Below, piece after piece: positions 60,001 to 64,000 of a stretch of 64,000 nucleotides of DNA. The DNA is from Dyadobacter linearis. GTDB lineage: Bacteria; Bacteroidota; Bacteroidia; Cytophagales; Spirosomataceae. How positions within the stretch are numbered: position 1 is the first letter of the stretch; each line of letters starts with the position of its first letter. The notes under the pieces were generated by a model. It was not told the origin of the DNA. It was given only the letters and a program-made list of their open reading frames with translations, and searched no databases. Position numbers and translations under genes: made by a program. The stretch spans positions 806,001-870,000 of the forward strand of contig NZ_CAJRAU010000002.1 of the NCBI RefSeq assembly GCF_907165045.1. The letters are read 5' to 3'.

Positions 60001-61104
60001 GTAATAGACAAATGCTGCACCCTCATTGGTCTGGCCTTTATCGTACATATGCGCGCCGACGATGATATCGCTGAAACCATCCTTATTGATATCTCCTGCC
60101 GAGGAAGCGAAGGCGCCGAAACGTGCTTCTTTCTGATCAGATTCGAGCATCACACCACCGGCCATATTGATACCAGCCGAATTGCCATAATAAACAAAAA
60201 CTGCCCCTTCGTCAATTTGCCCGTTATCATATTTGGAAGCGCCCACGAGCACATCGCTGTATCCGTCCCCATTCACATCACCCGCGCTGGACACTACCCC
60301 GCCCATCCATGCCTGGTTCTGATTCGCTTCCGGGACTTTGATCGCATTGCCCGGATTTCCATTCGATATGATCGGATCAATCGTGACAGGATAAGTTGCG
60401 CCGCGGACATCGACATTGATCTCAATATCACCTTCGCTCAGTGCCAGGGTCGCCTGAAGAGGCTCGCCGGATGCGTCCCAGCATTTCAGGCCGCTGTAAA
60501 CCAACTCGTCGTTTGTCCCTTTTTCACTATAAAAAGCAAGTGTATTGTTACCAATTTCTCTGGCTTTGAAACCCTTCAATTGCAGTTTAACAGACAAATC
60601 ATCCGTCCCTGATGGCGCTTTTTCAATGATAAAATTCTGGCGGATACCTTCCGGACTATTGATGTACTGCTCGGTAAACGTACTGTGCCTGATCTCAGCG
60701 GTGTTGTTTTTGTTTTCGACAATGGTTTCTGGATCAATAAGATCGATTCGCTTGTTGTCTGCATAAATCCCTCGATTAACCAGCTTGAATTCGAAGTTGT
60801 GGCCCGCGGAATCCTTTCGGTTACGGACTGTGAGCACACCCGGTTCGTAGAATGCACGGAGATTATGTTCCCGGTTGGGACTTTGATACCGGCCGCTCTG
60901 TGTGTCGAAGGTAATATGGTATTCGCGTTGACTAATGCTTTTTTCAATGTCCGCAGGGACAGATTTGCCAATCGAAACAGCCGTAGTATCACTTTGAATG
61001 ACAGTAGCGGCTGCTTCATTCTCGCCATCTTGGAAAATATACCCCAGACCTGCGAAAGTCAAGGTAATCATCAATACCAAGATAAGATAGTAGGTGTGTT
61101 TCAT
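57061..61104 (-). CDS. Large FG-GAP-repeat (integrin-like beta-propeller) surface protein with T9SS sorting domain
   Basis: 1347 residues. An N-terminal hydrophobic segment (YYLILVLMITLTFAGLGYIF) is a signal or anchor sequence, followed by a beta-rich domain (about 70-245). From about residue 265 to 1090 come 14 FG-GAP repeats of about 62 residues, each with an A-G-D-x-N-x-D-G-Y/F-x-D calcium loop followed by V-G-A-type strand. Fourteen equals two seven-bladed propellers. The C-terminus (VKVIIYPNPVSDRLLITELD, ending YTDGSQSTHRIAVKR) is a T9SS sorting domain. Such proteins are surface adhesins or enzymes' scaffolds. The repeats are nearly identical in DNA as well, so copy number could vary. 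Confidence 0.9.
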   Translation of the reverse strand: MKHTYYLILVLMITLTFAGLGYIFQDGENEAAATVIQSDTTAVSIGKSVPADIEKSISQREYHITFDTQSGRYQSPNREHNLRAFYEPGVLTVRNRKDSAGHNFEFKLVNRGIYADNKRIDLIDPETIVENKNNTAEIRHSTFTEQYINSPEGIRQNFIIEKAPSGTDDLSVKLQLKGFKAREIGNNTLAFYSEKGTNDELVYSGLKCWDASGEPLQATLALSEGDIEINVDVRGATYPVTIDPIISNGNPGNAIKVPEANQNQAWMGGVVSSAGDVNGDGYSDVLVGASKYDNGQIDEGAVFVYYGNSAGINMAGGVMLESDQKEARFGAFASSAGDINKDGFSDIIVGAHMYDKGQTNEGAAFVYYGSAQGISKVASLVLESNQAEANMGNTVGLAGDVNGDGYSDVLVCARAYDKGQTNEGVVFLYHGSAAGLNTNNPMIIEANQAEAMMGFCASGAGDVNGDGYSDILVGARLYDKGQTDEGAVFVYHGSALGINPANAATTLESNQATAYLGHTAATAGDVNGDGYSDIIIGANMYDKGQTNEGAAFVHYGSAQGINIVAATTLESNQAEAQFGYSVASAGDVNGDGYADVIVGAMYYDNGQSNEGAAFVYPGSQTGISATAISTLESNQAGAQFGSNVASAGDVNGDGYSDVIVGASSYDNGQTDEGGAFIWLGGVSELLDWPLTNLESNQIKSYMGSAVAGAGDINGDGYSDLMVAAAAYDNGQTDEGIVLIYHGSAAGIKNTPAQMLEGDNEDALFGYSVSSAGDVNGDGFDDILIGSIYYSNVEDHEGAAFIYFGSLVGVQQASKLTLESNQVNGLMGGSVSKAGDINGDGFSDIIVGVENYSDLQVGEGAAFIYLGSQAGIKSSVKTIVESNVEDAWLGKAVSNAGDVNGDGFDDVLIGSPWYNNGNGLGATFIYYGSKSGIALNLSKKLETSQNIKFGCSVSSAGDVNADGFDDIIIGSSSYRNGQIAEGAAFIFHGSPIGIEENPASILESDLQGAEMGNDVGSAGDINGDGYSDVVIGAFYWEKGQQREGAFAVYLGSKFGININTLKIYESNQESAQLGSSVSAAGDLNGDGYGDLIVGAEIYDHGQNDEGSAFIFYGNKGVNIKNTVQLYNSNLLSPINQTQFAQNNFGAGLYSKSFLGSNKGKLVWETKAAGQGFSKGANNVITNSTQSSGSQNIYANLGLMGTELKNVIPKQGPATKVRVRVKYDPVLALTGQTYGPWRYLPSYLTGNGTAPVPDERMQETVSRKATSVEGLGVKVIIYPNPVSDRLLITELDKSKVANVQIVSNLGRSLYKSNNAESEIDVSGFSPGVYILILKYTDGSQSTHRIAVKR
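57835..60310 (-). repeat. Tandem DNA repeats encoding FG-GAP blades
   Basis: About 14 units of roughly 190 bp, sharing the segment that encodes SAGDVNGDGYSD. Blades 3-7 of the array are most alike, suggesting recent duplication there. Boundaries are approximate. Confidence 0.8.
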
Positions 61105-61301
61105 AAGCCAGACCAGTAAAGTGAATGAAGAGGTTTGTCAATTATTATTGAGACAAATCTTAATCATTACAGTGGATACCGGTCGAATGGATTATTCAAC
61201 GGCAGCGAAATGTGCAAGTTGCCGTGTTCAGTTATTTAACGTAACGATCTAAACCGTTGGCTTGGTTTTTTGGGAAACCAGAGAAACATGATTTCAAAAA
61301 A

Positions 61302-61568
61302 ATGGCAGCAGACAATCAGAAGGAGAAAGAACTTAGAGAGCAAATACTGTCTAAGCGTCAGCAAATAGAATTTGACAGAAATAATCTGGAAGCAGAACAG
61401 GAATTATCCCCAGAAAACCGGGAAATTCCTGACGTGGCGGAAGAGGCAAAGAACTTTGACGATTCTACTGAGAATGTAGTAGATACCGCCGATTTAAAAG
61501 CATTGAAGTCAGCGGAAAACGAGCTGAACGACCTCTTGAAACAACTGGAAGACCTAAGAAAGACCTAA
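61302..61568 (+). CDS. Small charged coiled-coil protein
   Basis: 88 residues from the ATG at 61302 (MAADNQKEKELREQILSKRQ); an in-frame TTG upstream at 61257 would add fifteen residues of weak sequence. The protein is highly charged and helical (LSKRQQIEFDRNNLEAEQEL, NELNDLLKQLEDLRKT), likely cytoplasmic and coiled coil. It overlaps the convergent minus-strand gene by 4 bp. No family recognised. Confidence 0.6.
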   Translation: MAADNQKEKELREQILSKRQQIEFDRNNLEAEQELSPENREIPDVAEEAKNFDDSTENVVDTADLKALKSAENELNDLLKQLEDLRKT

Positions 61569-61840
61569 ATAGAACAAACTTCCTTTTCGAGGGCCTGCTT
61601 GGTTTCAACCAACTGAGACACTACATCATTCCATTTCCCCTGATCGGGAATAAACGGGTCGTAATTGACCGGCAGACGCCCGACTACATTAAATGACTGG
61701 CCTGATTTCAGCCTGATCCTCGAAACCAGTCCCAGAAAATTAAACACATCCAATATCTTGTGTGCAGTGGCGTATGTGTAAGAATTTGTGGTGCAAAAGA
61801 CCAATGATCCGTCTTTATAGTGGCACTCGATATTTTTCAT
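61565..61840 (-). CDS. Small hypothetical protein
   Basis: 91 residues from ATG 61840 (MKNIECHYKDGSLVFCTTNS). The frame extends upstream to 61975, but that part overlaps the sulfurtransferase gene and does not look coding. The text has two Cys and a mixed alpha/beta pattern (YATAHKILDVFNFLGLVSRI). No TM or signal. It may be cotranscribed with the sulfurtransferase gene, from which it is separated by 88 bp. Function unknown. Confidence 0.55.
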   Translation of the reverse strand: MKNIECHYKDGSLVFCTTNSYTYATAHKILDVFNFLGLVSRIRLKSGQSFNVVGRLPVNYDPFIPDQGKWNDVVSQLVETKQALEKEVCSI

Positions 61841-61928
61841 AGCTAACATTAAAATTGGGTTAAAGCCAGTGACAAAATATCGTACCACAACCGGTCTACT
61901 GTTGAAAGACCGGGACATAAATTTCCAC

Positions 61929-62768
61929 TTAATTGTTTCCAATCGCAATCGGTTTATCATTTCGCGACCATTCACTCCACGATCCTACGTAAAGTGCGGC
62001 ACCCTCGAAACCTGCTTCGTTGAGCGCAAGTAATGTGTGACAGGCAGTTACGCCTGATCCGCAATGCACCACCACCTGTTCAGGCGTGCGGCCGGCCAAT
62101 GCAGCCTGGTATTTAGAGGTAAGTTCTTCCTTCGTCAAAAACTCACCGTTTTCGTTCAAATTAGAAGTATAAGGTATATTGACCGCGCCCGGAATGTGAC
62201 CAGCTACTAAGTCAATCGGCTCACTTTCACCTGCATAGCGGTAATGCTCCCGCACATCGATCACCATTAATTCCGGGTCCGTGGAAATTTCTGAAACACG
62301 GGATATGTCGGCCAGCGGCCAGCGCCAGCTATTTGCGGGATACTGCTTCAACTGTGGTTTTGCAGGAATCTCCGATGTAATTGGAATGCCGGCCTTTATA
62401 ATGGCGTCAAGTCCGCCGCTTACAACGTACACTTTTTCGTGTCCGATCGCTTTGAGCATCCACCAAAACCGGGAGGCTGCATTTGCTCCGTTTTTATCAT
62501 CATAAACCACAACGGTGCTTTCGGGCGAAATGCCTGCGCTGCCCAAAAGCTGCCCGAAATCCTGTGGCTCGGGCAGAGGATGTCTTCCACCATTTGCCGC
62601 ATTATCCGTTTTGTCAGACAGTTGCGTTTCCAGATCCAGAAAAAGCGCATTTTCAAGATGGCCGGCCTGATATCGCTGGAATGCATCCGGCCCGCCTCTT
62701 GCGTCAATCAGCACCAATTCGCCCTGGGAAAGCAATTTTTTAAGATCTTCGGCTACAATGATATTCAT
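61929..62768 (-). CDS. Sulfurtransferase, 3-mercaptopyruvate type (two rhodanese domains)
   Basis: 279 residues from ATG 62768 (MNIIVAEDLKKLLSQGELVL); an upstream start at 62984 would add a non-homologous leader. The first rhodanese domain is inactive (no Cys, TVVVYDDKNGANAASRFWWM). The second has the active loop VVHCGSGVTACHTLLAL, where C-G-S-G-V-T-A is the loop of 3-mercaptopyruvate sulfurtransferases such as SseA, rather than the C-R-K-G-V-T of thiosulfate sulfurtransferases. It moves sulfane sulfur from mercaptopyruvate to acceptors. The FWWMLKAIGHEKVYVVSGGL block is conserved. Confidence 0.92.
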   Translation of the reverse strand: MNIIVAEDLKKLLSQGELVLIDARGGPDAFQRYQAGHLENALFLDLETQLSDKTDNAANGGRHPLPEPQDFGQLLGSAGISPESTVVVYDDKNGANAASRFWWMLKAIGHEKVYVVSGGLDAIIKAGIPITSEIPAKPQLKQYPANSWRWPLADISRVSEISTDPELMVIDVREHYRYAGESEPIDLVAGHIPGAVNIPYTSNLNENGEFLTKEELTSKYQAALAGRTPEQVVVHCGSGVTACHTLLALNEAGFEGAALYVGSWSEWSRNDKPIAIGNN

Positions 62769-62930
62769 ATAGAAGTCTGGTTTTAGATTTAGTAAAGAAA
62801 GTGACTTTTCGGGAAAAGTGAGAATTCGCGAGCGGTATCCAACCGAATACTTTTTATCATTATGTTTGGCATTCGGGGACGCGCTGAGGGAATCGGCAAT
62901 ATATTCCGGCAATTTTTGAATAAAATACAA

Positions 62931-63731
62931 ATGACTATAAGCACTTTTCAGGAAGCTGATCTTGTCCAGCTGCCAGCATTGCAACCTCCCGACTGGGGAG
63001 ATCTGATTCCCAGGTTCCGGTTTTTTATCAGATCAGACTTTTGCTCTCCTATTAAGATTTCTGAAAATGGGCAATTAATGGCGATTGGAACGAATATGTA
63101 CCATACCAATTCGGTGTGGCTCGCCTGCATTGTTGTACATCCTGCGCACCGGAATAAGGGCTTAGGAAAAATCATCACCCAGGAACTGATCAAACAGATA
63201 GACCGTCGAAGGTTTCCTAGTATCTACCTCGATGCCACTGAGTTTGGCTACCCGGTTTATAGAAAATTAGGATTTGAAATCGAAAACTGTTATTCGCATT
63301 TTACCCGCGAAGATGCGTTGCCGCCCCATACCATCTCACCGCAAATCGTGCCGTTCGAAGCGCAATTCCGAACACAGGTATACAAGATCGACAGCGAGAT
63401 CAGTGGAGAAAACCGGGCGGGTATCCTCGATGATTTTCTGAATTCTTCAATGCTATATGTTACTGATGATATTGTATTGGGTTATTATATTCCCAATTGG
63501 GGCGACGCGCCTGTTATCGCGATCGACGATCAGGCAGGTATTGAGCTGATGAAATTGAGATTTCAGACGCAGGATAAAGCAATATTACCGCAGGAAAACT
63601 CGCTGGCAATCCAGTTTTTAATTCAAAATAATTTTGCCGAATACCGCTTTTCAAGAAGAATGTTTTTGGGGTTGAAAAAAGAATGGATGCCGGAAAAAAT
63701 ATTCAACCGAGTCAGCGGGTCGCTGGGATAA
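62931..63731 (+). CDS. GNAT-family N-acetyltransferase
   Basis: 266 residues from the internal ATG at 62931 (MTISTFQEADLVQLPALQPP); the open frame extends upstream to 62862, but that part resembles no N-terminus. The acetyl-CoA loop is VWLACIVVHPAHRNKGLGKI (motif A, R-x-x-G-x-G as RNKGLG) with IYLDATEFGYPVYRKLGFEI as motif B. A second, degenerate half (about 140-266) suggests a tandem GNAT. Substrate is unknown. It is divergent from the sulfurtransferase gene. Confidence 0.87.
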   Translation: MTISTFQEADLVQLPALQPPDWGDLIPRFRFFIRSDFCSPIKISENGQLMAIGTNMYHTNSVWLACIVVHPAHRNKGLGKIITQELIKQIDRRRFPSIYLDATEFGYPVYRKLGFEIENCYSHFTREDALPPHTISPQIVPFEAQFRTQVYKIDSEISGENRAGILDDFLNSSMLYVTDDIVLGYYIPNWGDAPVIAIDDQAGIELMKLRFQTQDKAILPQENSLAIQFLIQNNFAEYRFSRRMFLGLKKEWMPEKIFNRVSGSLG

Positions 63732-64000
63732 CTATCTCAATACCAACTCGCTGATCCTGGAAAATTCCGTATGCGGTGCCATTGCTTTTACAATACCCTT
63801 TTTGTCAACTAATATAAAAAACGGCGTTTCGCTGATCTTGTACCTGTGGTTGAAACCATATGATTCGGGAACCGGGATAAAACCGCAATTGCGCTTCGGG
63901 ATCGCTTCCATGCATTCTTCCCTCGTGTTCAAGGTAGTCCCGAGTGAAACGATATCAATGCCTCTCTTCTTATTCTCTTCAATGAAGTTAGAAATGACCT
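63732..64000 (-). CDS. Thioredoxin-like protein, C-terminal part (continues beyond the window)
   Basis: About 89 C-terminal residues are visible on the minus strand. The segment IDIVSLGTTLNTREECMEAI and the cis-Pro region YKISETPFFILVDKKGIVKA match the second half of TlpA/ResA-type thioredoxin domains, where the Pro precedes the strand FFILVD. The CxxC lies in the part outside the window, so redox activity cannot be judged. The frame is open at the right edge. It is convergent with the GNAT gene with no gap. Confidence 0.7.
   Translation of the reverse strand, partial: VISNFIEENKKRGIDIVSLGTTLNTREECMEAIPKRNCGFIPVPESYGFNHRYKISETPFFILVDKKGIVKAMAPHTEFSRISELVLR

Noticed and set aside
61841..61975. 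N-terminal extension of the small protein downstream of the sulfurtransferase
   Set aside because: It overlaps the sulfurtransferase 3' end and has poor coding character.
62769..62984. Long N-terminal extension of the sulfurtransferase
   Set aside because: It overlaps the start of the divergent GNAT gene and does not resemble rhodanese; the ATG at 62768 gives the normal start.

Overview
This 64 kb window is chromosomal DNA of a Bacteroidota bacterium, most likely a Dyadobacter-like member of the Cytophagales. Supporting signs are TAnnTTTG -7 promoter boxes, little use of Shine-Dalgarno sites, secreted proteins ending in type IX secretion (T9SS) sorting domains, a carboxynorspermidine decarboxylase, and many hybrid histidine kinases. 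The genus is inferred from general resemblance only. No rRNA, tRNA, CRISPR array, integrase or transposase was seen.

Layout. 0-9 kb: the start of a ClC channel gene, a Gly-rich lipoprotein, and a tightly packed four-gene signalling operon (hybrid kinase, CheR, CheB, hybrid kinase) with no chemoreceptor. 9-18.4 kb: an AddA-like helicase whose nuclease motif looks degenerate, a small beta-barrel gene, and a histidine operon hisS-hisG-hisD-hisC interrupted between hisD and hisC by a RES/Xre toxin-antitoxin pair. 18.5-28 kb: core genes, with pyrG, yidC, an LpoA-like periplasmic protein, hemL and a glycosyltransferase on the minus strand. 28-39 kb: isolated metabolic and envelope genes (PIG-L deacetylase, nspC, DEDDh exonuclease plus bestrophin, serine hydrolase, MFS, alpha/beta hydrolase, sugar isomerase).

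39-48 kb is the most accessory-looking part. It holds a three-gene module (coiled-coil protein, two-TM protein with a PspA-like helical domain, membrane-anchored Ppx/GppA-like ASKHA protein), a long homopyrimidine heptamer array, a membrane protein overlapping a probable PD-(D/E)xK restriction endonuclease, its gamma-class N6-adenine methyltransferase, a Cys-less HMA-like protein, an MFS exporter, and a ParA/small-partner pair with two near-identical 24-bp repeats upstream.

48-64 kb: an M64-type secreted peptidase with its lipoprotein partner, a His-rich zinc/cadmium P-type ATPase, an Xre regulator with a divergent unknown gene, an MFS exporter, a MocR regulator divergent from a PNPOx-family gene with an inverted repeat between them, a 1347-residue FG-GAP protein with 14 repeats, a mercaptopyruvate sulfurtransferase, a GNAT acetyltransferase and the end of a thioredoxin-like gene.

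The best candidates for undescribed biology are the 39.3-42.1 kb membrane ASKHA/PspA-like module, the ParA unit with its repeats, the TA pair inside the his operon, and the receptor-less CheR/CheB-kinase operon.
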